Positions 43,411-56,164 of a DNA stretch of 64,000 bases are shown one piece after another. How positions within the stretch are numbered: the stretch's first letter is position 1; every line of letters begins with the position of its first letter. The position numbers and the translations under genes were made by a program. The stretch comes from Rhabdophis nuchalis. Lineage: Eukaryota > Chordata > Lepidosauria > Squamata > Natricidae. The stretch is from assembly GCA_039707465.1 (NCBI GenBank), contig CM077644.1, positions 102,005,375 through 102,069,374 on the forward strand, read 5' to 3'. Under the pieces are notes generated by a model that did no database searches, was not told the origin of the DNA, and was given only the letters and a program-made list of their open reading frames with translations.

Positions 43411-44799
43411 ATCATGTATAACTATATGCATGAGATTCCTTTGGTACAGAGGTATATAGATAGAGAAGAATGTGTTAAAAGTGCACAAATTATTGAGGAA
43501 TTGCCATGTGGGAAGATGTCTTTTGTTGATTTAACAACAAAAGCAAAAACAACAACACAAACAGTTTTGTGAGTTTTATAAAGGGTCCCAGAAAAGCAAA
43601 AATATTTTCTGTATTTCTCTGTGGTCCTTTGAATAGAAAATTTAAGGAAGAACGGAAAGAATGGCACATCATAGAGTTAGTTATAATGGCTGCTTTATTA
43701 TTATTATTATTTCAAATAAAATGTTTGTGAGTGGATTATCTTTGGAGGGAATAACATTCATGGTAAATGAGAGAGCAGTTGGCTAAACTAAAGGAGAGAA
43801 AGACAAATAATACTACTTATAAAGAGGCATATGACAGATGATGGCATCACTCACATTTTTAACAAATGTGGCACTACTAAAGGTAGCACATTAGCAGTGA
43901 CTGATATTCCTTTGTATACCAAACTGGAACGCTGCAAGTATTGTACAGCAGCTTTTTTCAGTTGATTTGTTTGCTTTGGCAAAAGGTGACGATGTATTAT
44001 ATGTAATCAATGTTGTATAGCAGTGGCTCTTCAACCCAGAACCATTCCTAGGTGGTTTACTATTTTAGTATAGCCCCTCCTAGATTCAATCACATGAGCA
44101 TCAAGATCAGTTATTAATTGCTTGAGAGCCTAATAGCCAATCTTTCCAAGAAGGAGTGTTCAATTTCTCTAACTTTTGAGCAAAGTGACTTCTGCATCCT
44201 TGGACAATCTAATGGGGTTCTTAAGTAAATTTAACAGTTATGATGATTACAGATAGTACTGAGAGTCATGCATATCTTTATTTTCCCAAAATCCTTTTCT
44301 CTTTTCTCTAGAGACATGGAAGATAGTGGTAGTTCCTGCCACCCATACTAATTCTTTCAACTATTAGCTTGTATTAATAACCAACGTATCATAATAATTG
44401 GGTTTAAATAAGTGGGTTGGGTACATGAGGCCTGGCATTCTTCCTGCTTAGTTAGGTTCTGATGCTGAGTTTGGTTTTCCAAGTAGTTTCATAGAGCTCT
44501 TCTATTTCAATTTGAACCAATCTTCCAAATATAAAGGAGGAAGGAGAAGCTGCTCGATGGATTCCACGTTCTGCTAGCTTACATTGCAAGTTGTTGAAGT
44601 TACATCGTTTGAGCCACATTTTTCTAGAATAATGTTTGTGTAACTTGGTATTTTTGGTGTTGCTGCTGTTATTATATTACTATTGTTATCCTTGGTATGG
44701 TGACATTGTTCGGTGGGTGGTGTTCCTTCCTTTGAGAGTGGGGCATTGGAATTTCATTTTAATGTGTGCCATTGTGTATACAAGTAAAATGGCAATAAT
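43411..44799. other. AT-rich stretch, no gene seen
   Basis: No recognised exon. Near 44023-44110 the segment CAGTGGCTCTTCAACC looks like one hAT terminus, but no matching end was found. A short (TTA)n lies near 43695-43710. Confidence 0.4.
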
Positions 44800-44804
44800 G
44801 CTTA

Positions 44805-44957
44805 TCTTGTCCTGTCCTGTCCTGTCCTGTCCTGTCCTATCCTGTCCTATCCTATCCTATCCTGTCCTGTCCTGTCCTGTCCTGTCCTGTCCTGTCCTAT
44901 ATTATCCTATCCTATCCTATCCCGTCCCATCCCATCCCACCCTACCCCACCCCAACC
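44805..44957. repeat. (TCCTG)n pentanucleotide microsatellite
   Basis: About 150 bp of TCCTG/TCCTA/TCCCA units in blocks. Pure TCCTG arrays alternate with TCCTA blocks, and the end decays to CCCACCC. Confidence 0.97.
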
Positions 44958-45089
44958 TTTATTGCAGGAATCATATTTAAGGCGGGCATTATTTTGTGCT
45001 AGAGAAGGGAATATAAACATAACTTGAAATATCCTCAAAATTCACAAATACCTTCTAGACATTAATGCCATTCATAATCTTTTGTAACC

Positions 45090-45186
45090 CTTCTTTCCTT
45101 CCCTCCCTCCCTCCCTCCCTCCCTCCCTCCCTCCCTCCCTCCCTCCCTCCCTCCTCCTCCTTCTCCCTTCCTTCCCTCCCTCCCTG
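45090..45186. repeat. (CCCT)n tetranucleotide microsatellite
   Basis: TTCC units turn into about 14 CCCT units, then CTCCTCCTCCTTCTCCC and back to CTTCC. Confidence 0.97.
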
Positions 45187-45224
45187 TTTGGATCAGTATT
45201 TGGGTGACAGAAAGTGGTGTCCAT

Positions 45225-45350
45225 ACTGAGAAGTCAAATCATATATCTCTTCCAGAAGAAGGCAATAGCAAGCCATTTTCTCTTGTCAGGAAGAATTCAC
45301 AGACAATCTTATAAAGTCACAAGGAATTGACTTTGACTCAAGGGAATCTT
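45225..45350 (+). mobile_element. Possible SINE/LINE tail with Bov-B-like end
   Basis: AGAAGAAGGCAATAGCAAGC, ATAAAGTCACAAGGAATTGA and CTTTGACTCAAG resemble the end of Bov-B-type tails that close with an AAGTCGGACACGACT-like motif. It is decayed and short, so this is a tentative call. Confidence 0.4.
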
Positions 45351-45795
45351 TACTTTGTAAGTGAAACATGCATATTGCCCTTGATATTTCATGCAGATTA
45401 TTATATTGATAGAGTTAATGAAGTGATTCTTTTGGGTGGTTAACAATGCATACTTTAAATAATATTGGAAATGAGGGCACCATTCACATTGTCACTGACA
45501 TTGTCAGATACTATGATATATTTGTGTTTAGTAGGAGTCAAATTGAAATCATATGCAAAATCTTCATTTTCCCAGCCTTCTTTTCAGTTGTCAATAAAAG
45601 AGACAATCCTTCTGCCCATTCAAAGTCATATAAGTCACCAGAATCATTATTTATATTAATTAATAATGCTAGATATTGGGTTGGTGTTTTGGTGACTCTG
45701 TAGAAAGAGCTTTATGGTTTTAATACTGGAAAACATAAAGAAGAATTTAGTTGTATATGTGCATACGTCTTTAACCAAGAAGTTAAGAGATGATA

Positions 45796-45804
45796 GATAG
45801 ATAC

Positions 45805-45851
<47 letters not shown>

Positions 45852-45905
45852 GACAGACAGACAGGAGCTAGAGATGATAGAGATAGAGATGATAGAGATA
45901 GATAT
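45796..45905. repeat. Compound microsatellite (ACAG)n and (GATA)n
   Basis: Short GATA units, then about 13 ACAG units (45806-45864), and AGAGATGATAGAGATAGAGA beyond. A simple repeat with no coding meaning. Confidence 0.95.
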
Positions 45906-48900
45906 ACATAATTGAAATTTGACTGTTTGGTCTTTAGGCATATATTGTGACTTTTGTATTCTGTAGGATTTTGTATGATCAAGTGCCTCCCTATAATCTC
46001 TACCCCTCACCATATATATTAAAATAAAGATTAAAGTAACGCATAAGCATTAGAGACCTCCATAATAAAAGAATGATTAACACATGTGGCAGGGGAAAAA
46101 ATGGAATATCAAAAGTGGTGTAGTTGATTCGGTGTACTATTTTGCATTAACTCTGCTTCTAACAAAGTTCTGCAGTAACCTGGATTGAAATCACCATTCT
46201 TTTTTTTAGAGGGCATCTGGAGTCCATCAAATGTTAATAGTGTTCATTCACAGCTAAACTAGGATGGCTAAGAACCAATGATCCAGAGGCAAAAAGCTTT
46301 CCTAACCCATAACCAATCTCCCAGAGCCACCCAGACTCTTACGGTTCACTCATTTTTCTGCTTTCGTAGTTCTCATAAGTTAATTTTTTCCCCCTATGTC
46401 TAACATGATCATCTTTCTTCTACATATCTCCCTTTGACTTTCTTGACAGTAAGGCTGATAAACACCCTTCACACTCCACTCAACCTCCAATTTTTATGCA
46501 GAAGTATCAGTAAGGAGTAGGACTTGAAATAAAATATGAAAATCAAAAGCTCATGATGTGGAAGGCACTAAATGCTTGTACTTGCCAATAGTTGTCGCTG
46601 CGTTCCTTAAACCTCCCATTTTGATCATGAGATAATTGCTGCCTTGGCAATATGACAAATATGGTAGTTCTGATACAGGGACAAGGAAAGGCAGAATTTC
46701 CTTTGGATTTAACAAAAATAGGATGAATCAAAGGAATTTGGAGGTAATTGCAACTTCATAAAAATCTACACCAAACTGACTTCCCAGATCTTCCACGTTT
46801 TACACCAAAATGATTGCCAAGCTCTTCCTGAGAGAATGGGTGCTTGGCTTCGACAGATTTATCTCCACAGGTAATGCATGATTGATGCTTTCTATAGCAC
46901 TTCCATAATCCTTATCAGGTATTAAGCTCTTTTAAAATATGGGTTTAATCCTCTCTTGAAGGCATGATAGTCCTCTGCTGCATCAAAAGTCATCTGTGTT
47001 TCTACTTCTGTTACTGTCTGATATTTAGTTTAGAGAAAACTTGAAGGAGTATCTATTTTTGGTGATTAACATGGAAAAATGTCCGTGGAAGATATAATAG
47101 CCTAGATCAGTTTTCACTAACCTGGTACCCTTCAGTGATGTCAGGAATGCCAGGGAGCCCCATCAAATAGAGAATTCTGGTAGCTTTCCTTTCAACTCAT
47201 CTAACGGGTACCAGAGGGGAGAAAACTGTTGTAGATCCTTACCCAAATAATAAAGTCTGCTCTGCATGTCTTTTCTGATGCATTTCATGATTTATCTCTT
47301 TAGGAACAATTGCCACTTATCATCACAGTTTTTAATATAGTACCCCAGGGAATAAATATGTTATTTCTGCAAACCATTTCCAGAAATAGATTTTTTGTTG
47401 TTACTGAAAGCTGTTTATTTTTAATAATATGTATTGACTTTTAAAGTCTGATTCCTTCTGGAATCATAAAACAACAAACTAAACTAACCAAGCATCTGAC
47501 TTTGTCTCTTCGTCAACTTTCTATCAGAGGTGCTGGATAACCTATAAGTAACTGATCATTAGAAACAGGACTGTACTAAAGTGGAAACGTTGCTTTGGTT
47601 GGGCACAACGTTCCACAACTGGGGATTAGAGGGTTTTTGCTGGGAGTTCCCAACCCCAAGACATGGTTGGTACCTCCTGCAACTTTTCAGCTGCCATGGC
47701 CTCTTACAACATGCTACCAGCTGCTACCAGATTGTAGATCAGCACCTGGTCAGCTTGGGTTGGGCTGAGGCATCGCAGGCTGGTCCTTTGCTATTTCCAG
47801 GGTGGTTCCGTGGGCCAAATCTAAGCACCCTGGTTTAGATTATTCATTGTATTCTGTTATTAAATGAAATGCCCAATGGAAACTACTCAGAGAGCACATC
47901 TACTACTGGCTTTCAAAACCCTAAATGTGTCAGTAGCGAAAGCAGGTTTCCCAATCCTGCTATACTCTTTACCTACAGGTGGACTTTTCTAATCCACTAA
48001 TTATTTCAATTAAATATTTTTTCCTTGCCAACTCTACAGTAGGTTTTTGGAGCACTGGTTACGGCCTTTCTTCCTGTCAATAAGGCTTTTTGTAGCATGG
48101 AGGCAATGCATTTGGCATCCCTGAACTGTAGAATTGATACAATTGGAACTGAACTGCAGAGTTTTATCCAAGTCCTTTGCCTCGCTCTATATCTTGATGT
48201 GAACAGAAGCTTCTTCTGACACTTCCAATTGCTCTCTCTCCCTATGCCTGACAAGCAAAATGAAGTGAGCAGTTTAGAATATGAAGAGTAACAGGACTAC
48301 TCGGCCAAGAGAACTATTCTGTCAGGTGACCTGCTGGTATTTGCTCCTGGTAGTGAAATATCTTTCCAAGAGACCCTATTTAAGAAGCAAGTATTTTCTG
48401 TGTTCTACAGAAGAGTCACAAGGCTCCCTTAACTGAGTTTTAGTAAATAGCATTAAGCAAATAGCAAGGAATTAATTAACAATCTAAAATTTTAATTAAA
48501 TCTAAAAATGTTTTAAGACTCTGGATGATTTGGTTTATTGAGGAGTTGTTAGTGTGTTTCAACTTTGTGGTCTTTAGTTTTTCATGCCTTAATTTTAATT
48601 TACTTGTATATCATTCAAATTACCATACTTGAAATATTAGCTAGACTAAGGCAGGAATAAACAGGTAAATAAAACAACAATTCATCCCTATGCACGGTTG
48701 CTCAGAAGGAAGCCCCACTGTGGTTGGTGAATTGTATTCCCATGAAATATCTGTAGACCTTTCTATTATAAAAATTACAGCCAGAGTCCATATTTGGTGC
48801 CTCCTTTTATTTTTGAGTATCGAGCATCTCATTGGAATTTTGTGAGTGTCTGAAACTGTTATGCTGATGTGGATAATCTGCATATGTTTGAAAACTTGGA

Positions 48901-51900
48901 AAATCTTTGGCTTCATAAAATTCAATAGGGATTGCCATATTCATAGGCAAAGGTTGCCATTCTTCAAATTCTTCATGTTTATTTCATCACACCCAGAGTA
49001 TTCTTAAAAGGGAAAAAAAACTGTAAGATTTTCTTTTTAAACCTTAAACTCTTGTGAACTGTCCTGAGCTGGGGGAAAGAAACACTATGAACCCTGAAGT
49101 GTTTATGACTCTAAAAACAACTTCTCAGATAGATTCCTAGCTGTTCAAAATGGGAGTTTTCAAAAAATGAGATTTGTTTATCTATAATGTACGTGGTTTG
49201 CATTGCGGATTTGTTGCGGGAGTGACATTCTACCAGCCGCCCGTATGCGGTTTTGTGCCTGAAAATCCTGTGGTTTGACTGCAGGAAGTCTCGAGTGTCA
49301 TTCCAGCTTCAATAAGTAATACCAGCAGCACAGGTAGATGGATCTGACAGGGCTGAGAACTAACAGCGTGTCAGACGCTTTTCTCCAATGAAGGCTATAG
49401 ATCAGAGCTAGGAATCTGCTGGAACCGGAGAGGGTGACAAGGGAATAACATCCCTTTCTCTTCCATCGACAGGGGTAATAACTCCTAGCTCTCTAGGGAC
49501 AGATTGTAAAAGCCAATAGCTAGGAGCTATGAAGCAGTGAGGGCAGAAGAATTGAAAATTAAAGAGGGAGTGAAAATTTGGTGTAAGGCTTTTCGGAGAG
49601 GCTGGAATAAAACATCAAATGTCACTTATTTAATTGTCTTATTGTTGATATGTGAGGTGGGGTGGGGTGCGAAATTTTAATTTTTATGACTTTAAACAGT
49701 CCTGTTAAAATGATTAAATAGCACACATTATGTTTTGCTAAGTCAGATCTCGGTCTTTCTCTCTTCATACACACAGAGAATGTCTATTTTAAATTCTTTC
49801 TACTAATTGTTGAGGTAGCAGGGAATGATAGGTAACTGTTTTAGGAGTTATTGCATATGTTAATTTGAAGTTCATAAAAGGTATTTTCTCTTTTTGTGCG
49901 TAGATTTGAGCATCCTCTGCTATACTCTATGTTCAGACTATATTGTATGTATATTTAAACAGTTGCCTGACTTACTTATTAGAAAAGTTTCTACATTGGT
50001 TATGTAATTACAGTTTATTTAAGATACAAGTCCGGAATTTCTGAATTTGCCAAACTTGTGTGCATGTTTTCAAGAGTGTTGGTAAAATATTTAGCATTCA
50101 ATTTCTATTCTGAAGGTTAAAACGGTAAGAACTGCTACAGAGTCTATGTGAATAAAATAGTTTAAATAAACCTTACCCTTGTCCTAGCAATGAGATCTTA
50201 ACTGAGGTGTTTTTTTTATTACTGTATAGCACCTGTGCCATTTTAATGCAGTGATACAGGGTCTGTTGCAAACCCTCTTATTCTAAATCGGCCCCCATTT
50301 CCTGCTAAACAATTAAGGTATAGTAAATAATTACTCCTGGGTTATATATGCCCATATAGCGTCCAATTGACACCTGATATTAAAAACAACTCGTGGCTAC
50401 AAAGTGCCTTTGGAGAAGTGATGTGCTCAGAGGTTATCTTTGTAATATGAGGGATGCACTCATTTCGTTTTTAAAGTGCGACTGGTGTTTAGTTAAATCT
50501 TTTACAGGCTCAGTTCACTGAAGGTGACAGAAGTACTCACTTGAGCTCCATAAGAAGGAGACGGGCAGTAAATTTCTCAGCCCCAGACAGGGGATCTTGT
50601 TATAGAAGTCAGGATGGGGGGTCAGGGCAGAGCCTGTTGATGATTGAGGAAAAGAGAAGTAAATTCATTCTGCTCCAGGCACTTTGTCAAGTGCCAGTAG
50701 CTTACCATTGAGAACTAGTCACCCGTTGGAGTCTTACAGCCCTAGAGGTCAGGCGTTTGATATAAATCATAGCCCTGCATAGGCTCAGCAACCATTGCCA
50801 TTCGGGATGAAAATAAAAAAGAAGAATGCTGCCTTCTGAATGGAAATGACGGTGAACATCCCACCACATGTTGCTGTTTAATGCAATATGCAGCTTGATA
50901 TTGATCTCCCGAATCAAGTCATTAAAATGTGCTGGGTTTTTTGTTTATTGGAATGAAGCAATTAAATGGTTCAGTTATGCTAGACCTTACCTTTTCTGAT
51001 GAAAACTATTGATTTCTTGCCACAGCTTTATAAGCGACAATGTTTTTGATTACTCTTGACAAACCTCCTTGGAGTGTTAATTAAAATTGTACCAGATGAG
51101 CAGGTGTGGGAGATCATTAGATTGCCCGGATCACACACCACACTTCATATTCTGCAGCCTTGCATAATGAATAGGGCACAAGAGGGGTAAAACAATATCT
51201 TAATCAGCAGAATTAGCATCTTCCCTCAACCTTCCCTGCCCCCACCAGTCCCCACAAGTAGGTGGCATTCAGTTTTACAGCCCTGACATCTATCAGCTGC
51301 TGGAGACATTCAGTGTCACCAAATTCACTTCCTCTTGTATAATAGTAATTTGTTTCAAAGGACAAGATGAGTCTCTTTTTATTTTTAAAGCACGAACCTA
51401 TTACAGCATGCTAGAAAGAGAAGAGATTAGTGGCAGACAAACTTAGCTTTGATAAAACCATTAATCAAATTAATTTATGCAAAAATACAGTACAATTTTT
51501 TGCCAGCAGAAATATTTTGACAGGCATCATACCAATTTCTTTTCTCTGGTTGCTTAATTGTATGTTTTGGTACTTGTGTCACCCCAAAAAAAAAATGGTC
51601 TGCCTGACTGTTTGATTTCTATCATTTAGTTTATCATCTGTAATTATAATACTTGATTTTTTAAATAATAATTAAGACATCGTAGCTGTTTTCTTTCTAC
51701 ATACAACCTGATTTTATTCCTAAATTCAGTGAAGAATTACTCTCAGCTGGCATGTGTTTATGCTTGTTTTAAACAAGGCTTTTTGACATTAAAGATATAA
51801 TATTTGGAATTAGGGCACTAGAAATGAAAGGATAAGCAGAGAGAGATGTTGGCATTCAGACAAAATGAAATGGAAGAAAAAGTACCAAAAGAGAAAGTAA

Positions 51901-53035
51901 ATGAGGCTGTAGAATTACAGGCACTGGATTGAATCTTGGAGTAATTGAAATGGTTAAAACATCTGTTTACAAAATATCTGCCTTGTAAATAAATGGAAAG
52001 CTTCAGGTTTCATTAATTTGATTGGTGAGATTTAGTCAGCAGAAACCAAAATCCTCTGTGATGGTCTTTACTTCACCCTACACAAGATTTCAATAGATAA
52101 TTGGTAATTGTTTGCTTTTTTAAATAAAGCCCTAATTTACACCATGAGCAGTCCAGATACGAAACAAAGAAGCATGAAATTTCACTATGGTATATTTGTC
52201 TTAATAGAAGCATTCAGAGTTGATGTTGGAAATTTCACCTTAAAATAACCAAGAGAGGTGTGGGAGATATCTTTTTATATGGTCAGTACAAATAAATAAA
52301 GGTGATTGAATTAGCCATGGTATTTGACTTTTGTTAAAATGCCAAGAGAATTTATTGCAGTTTCACAACTGCAGTGATATACAGTACTTTAGTTTTATAT
52401 AGAACAGCATGCATTTTCTTACAATATGCACTTGTTAAGGTTTTAGCTAATATACTAGATTAGCAAACCTTTTTGAGAAACTAAGACACCCCCTCCCCCA
52501 AAGGGGAGAATTAATGTGTATATAAGGTAGAGTTATGATTATAACATGGATTGTGCTAAGCACCTTTCAAATAACCATTTTCTTGACTAATAACCACTGT
52601 ATTATTAATCTGTTTTAATGAGAATACAATATTGAACTTGGACCAAGAAACCACAGGGTTGTCTTCTCTTCACCATGGTCACTGGTGGTGATAGGTAAAC
52701 TTCAGCCTACAGTAGCTCATAGAGTTGTTGAGAGAGAAAAAACTTCATTGTAATGTGTCTTGTCATAAGTTTATCAGGTTATCCCAGAAGAGTCTTTCTA
52801 CACACCATTTGAAGAAATAATGCAAAGCTATCTTTCTCCCATTTGATTAAGGACAGTGATGATTGAAAAAGATTGAAGTAGCTCCTTCCATATAAATTAA
52901 TTCCTGGTGTTCCATATAGTATAGGTGGCCATTGTTATGAAGTGCAAATTATTGTTTTACGTAATTGAAAAAGCCTCCCCCAAATTGGCTCCATTCAGCT
53001 GTTTTGGGATTATGAATTCCTGAATTCTCAGCCAA
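45906..53035. other. Repeat-poor unique stretch, candidate regulatory DNA
   Basis: Over 7 kb in which I recognise only a small hAT-like element (47108-47228), a decayed repeat near 48690-48760 and no LINE, SINE or MITE-A. No exon is recognised. At 47590-47840 and 49190-49480 the GC and CpG content rises. At about 50250-51620 the sequence has many homeodomain-like TAATTA/ATTAAT cores without low-complexity runs. This is compatible with conserved non-coding elements, which cannot be tested from one genome. Confidence 0.4.
47108..47228. mobile_element. Small hAT-like MITE, 121 bp
   Basis: Ends CAGTTTTCACTAACCTGGTA and, as complement, CAGTTTTCTCCCCTCTGGTA. The flanking 8-mers GCCTAGAT and TTGTAGAT agree at five positions, including the central TA-containing TAGAT, so the target duplication is likely but decayed. 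Confidence 0.6.
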
Positions 53036-53419
53036 TGCAGATAGTCCTTGACTTACAACAGTTCATTTAGTGACTGTCTAAAGTTACAACATCACTGAAA
53101 AAAGTGACTTATGGCCATTTTTCAGACTTAGAACTGATGTAGCATCCCCTTGATCACATGATCAAAATTCAGACGCTTGGCAATTTATGATGGTTGTAGT
53201 GTCCCAGGATCATGTGATAACCGTTTGCAACCTTCTGCTAAGCAATGGGGAAGCCAGATTCACTTAACAACCATGTTATTAATTTAACAACTGCTGTGAT
53301 TCATCTAACAACTATGGCAAGAAAGGTCCTAAAATGAGGCAAAATTCACTTACCAACCATCTCGTTTAGCAGTAAAAATGTTGGGCTCAATTGTGGTCAT
53401 AGGTTGAGGACTACCTATA
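53036..53419 (-). mobile_element. MITE-A copy 7 (opposite orientation)
   Basis: Left end TGCAGATAGTCCTTGACTTA, right end GTTGAGGACTACCTATA. The interior shares GGCCATTTTTCAGACTTA-type and GCCAGATTCACTTAACAACC blocks with copies 5 and 6. Non-coding. Confidence 0.9.
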
Positions 53420-54453
53420 TGGCCAAAACCATCCAGCTGGAAATCATGTGACTAGATTGCATATTGTAACATGTCTCTTCCCTCCTCTTATTACAGTAAT
53501 TGAACATATGCTGTAAAGGCCAAAGCCTCTCAGAAGGAATAACTAAGTCTCTTGCATTACCTGTTGAGCCCTCCTGGAAACCATTTCCATCAGTCGATAG
53601 TCTCAGAGTTGCTTGAAATAACTTTGGCAGCACTGACCTAACCTTACAAAGAGTAAAAGCTATTGTGTGCTTTGCCTTTGATTCAAAATAATAACACCTC
53701 TGATTCAAAATAATAGCAAAGCTGGAGGACTTTGGCAGGGACCCATTAAGGATGCAGGCGACCTAGGAGCAGCCTGACAGAGTATTTCACAAAACAGTTC
53801 TCCCCAGAGCCCTTGAAATGGGTTGTGGTGTTTTGCTTGTACTTAACCTACATCAACCGCCACCCCACAGCAGTCGGTGTTGGACTGCGCACAATGGAAC
53901 ATCCAGATGGGCTAAACAAAGTGAACAAATGTTCAGTTCTATTAAAAGCTGTTTACATCAACTTCCAGTATTTCATGTGGTAAAGTTTATATTGTGTCAC
54001 CTCTCTCAGCCCCATCCTTTCCTTGCAGATCACTTTTGTAAACTATTGTTGCTTATGTGTTAAAATAGCGTATGAAAATGCTTCAGCTCTACGTGCTCAG
54101 CCACATTAAAAACAGCAGGAAATGGGGCATTGTATGATAATGGCTCATTTTTGAATATGCTCAGTGAGCTTTTTCTTCCATTTCCACTGAATTGATACTT
54201 TTGCAAATGAATCTCTCATTTCATCACTTTCCAAACTTGCAAGCACCAACATGGAACAGACTTATCTTATGGTTTTATCGTAAGGGAAGAAGGATTATGG
54301 GTTAAATCAGACCAAAAAACCATTCTATTGTATTTCCACAGTAGCCAGTGGGAAGTCTACAAGCAGCATATGAATAGATGAATACATCAGTACTTGAGCT
54401 TCCTAGCAACTGTTATTAAGAGGTCTCATTGGCGATAACATAGTCATGAAACC
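53420..54453. other. Unique stretch, no gene confirmed
   Basis: A 97-codon minus frame (53708-53415) and an 81-codon plus frame (53818-54063) show no known domain. No repeats are recognised. Moderate GC at 53740-53890. Confidence 0.4.
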
Positions 54454-54750
54454 CAGAGGTGGTATTCAGCTGGTTTGGACCGGTTTGGGCAAACCGGTAG
54501 CGGAAATTTTGAGTAGTTCAGAGAACCAGCAAATGCTATATCTGGTTGGCTCTGCCCTCTATCCCCCATTATCCCTTGTCCTATATTCTCTTGTTTTTTA
54601 GTTCATATGATTTGCGTGGCAGAGCAGATTGCCATGTCTAAAATAACAGCTCAGCTCACCAGCACTGACACGCTGGTGATCTTTGAGTGCTGTGCACCCA
54701 AAGCGCTCTCTCTTAGAACTGGCAGGAAAAGATTTGGAATCCCACCACTG
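54454..54750 (+). mobile_element. hAT MITE, 297 bp, related to 14534-14807
   Basis: Begins CAGAGGTGGTATTCAGCTGG and GGAAATTTTGAGTAGTTCAG, ends GGAATCCCACCACTG. The ends match the minus-strand element at 14534-14807, while the interior (GACACGCTGGTGATCTTTGA) is different, so it is a separate subfamily. The flanking 8-mers (ATGAAACC, AAAATCCC) are not a convincing duplication. Confidence 0.82.
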
Positions 54751-55298
54751 AAAATCCCCTTGTAAAGCATAAGCTAGGGTTACTCAGCTGAGGTATAAGG
54801 CCAAGGAACGACAAAGACTGGGATAAAACAAGTGGAAAAATTGAAACAATGCTAATAATGAAATTGAGAGGCTTGAAGAACATTATGAGGTGTTAATTTT
54901 AAGGGCATGGTTTCAAATTCCTGTTAGTGCTTCCCCATTCCCTCCCCAATTATTATTTTGAAGCTTGGTTTGGAGTGAATGAGTCATCAAGGAGTTGAGT
55001 TATTGTCCTTTGTGGGGAACCACTAAGAGGATAAGATCAGAAGGTTTCCTGGAGTGTGTTGTGTGGCTAGGCTTCTCTAGGATTTCACATTCCCAGGTCA
55101 GCCAATATATCCCAAGCAGAAACTATAAAGTCAAACTGAGACAATCACAGCCTTAATTCACATTCTTATTCAAGATAGATTTAGGAGCTAGAGAATTGGA
55201 CTGAAGACAGTTACTTAAAGTCTATGGTGGAAAATATATTACATTGACTATCAGGAAGCATCCCATGATGATTAATCTGTACTGGGATTCTTCATATA
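54751..55298. other. Unassigned sequence, no gene seen
   Basis: No recognised exon or repeat. Confidence 0.4.
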
Positions 55299-55517
55299 TA
55301 GCAATTAGACTTATGTACCACTTCATAGTGCTTGACATCCCTCTTTAAGTGGTTTACAGAGTCAGCATATTGCCCCCAACAACCAGGGTCCTCATTTTAC
55401 CAACTTAAAAGGATGGAAGGCTGAGTCAACCTTAAGCTCCATCAGTATCAAACTCCAGGCTGTTTGCTGGAGTTTGTCTGCAATGCTGCATTCTATCCAC
55501 TGCACCACCCACAGCTC
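55299..55517 (-). mobile_element. tRNA-derived, MIR-like SINE (copy 2)
   Basis: Same family as 36195-36421. The plus strand shows TTAGACTTATGTACCACTTC, AGGGTCCTCATTTTACCAAC, AGGCTGAGTCAACCTTAAGC and TCTATCCACTGCACCACCC. The A-box end lies at the right and has decayed. Confidence 0.75.
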
Positions 55518-55724
55518 CTAGTAGTCTCAGGAAGGGATATATAGAAGTTCTTTCAGAATGATGTATGCAGACCACCTTTGCTTAAGCTCTTAGATCAGAG
55601 AGATATAGATGTTATATTATATAATGCCCCCTGTATGGGGCTTTGTATAATTTACATTCTTAATGGAGAGGGAATGTCTCTGTTTTATGCACTGTAAAAA
55701 TATCTGTGTGGTATTGTGTTGTGT

Positions 55725-55875
55725 TTATTTTTTATTTTTTAATTTAATTTAATTTATTGGCTGCCCATCAGGGTAACTCTGGGTGGCTTACAATAATAAA
55801 AAAAGAAAAACTGTACAAAGATAAAATCTTAAATAAAATACTACACACAGCCACATACAGCGGCCTAATTAAAGG
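55725..55875 (-). mobile_element. Short LINE 3' end (minus strand)
   Basis: An AT-rich tail (TTTAATTTAATTTATT) is followed by GGCTGCCCATCAGGGTAACT and CTGGGTGGCTTACAATAATA. This is the reverse of a common CR1/L2-type 3' terminus (TTATTGTAAGCCACCCAGAG). Too short for subfamily assignment. Confidence 0.55.
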
Positions 55876-56039
55876 ATGGGGAAGGCAGGAGTGGGGTTTT
55901 CAGTTACATTGACCACTAGGAGGCACCATGTGGTTGGTTTCATCCTTATTGGGACTTTTCAGATGTAGATAGTCAGATGTTATTATTTTTCTGCCTTTTT
56001 TGATATGCTGTGGTTTCTCTTCCTATCTGTTATCTAATC

Positions 56040-56156
56040 CAGTGTATTTTAGCATCTTTAAGACATATGAGCTTCAATTCCCAGAATTATGCTGGCTGGG
56101 GAATTCTGGGAATTGAAGTCCACATAACTTAAAGTTCCCAAGATTGAAAAACACTG
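56040..56156. mobile_element. Foldback hAT MITE, 117 bp
   Basis: Begins CAGTGTATTTTAGCATC and ends AAGATTGAAAAACACTG. The arms contain CAATTCCCAGAATT and its complement around GCTGGCTGGGG. The left arm has lost several bases. Flanked by ATCTAATC (56032-56039) and ATCTAATT (56157-56164), an 8 bp duplication with one change. Related in its middle to the 28854 and 40379 elements. Confidence 0.85.
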
Positions 56157-56164
56157 ATCTAATT

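Noticed and set aside
44023..44110. Possible hAT element starting CAGTGGCTCTTCAACC
   Set aside because: No complementary right end and no 8 bp duplication were found.
45783..46013. Minus frames with serine/leucine-rich and cysteine/valine-rich repeats
   Set aside because: Translation of the (ACAG)n and (GATA)n microsatellite.
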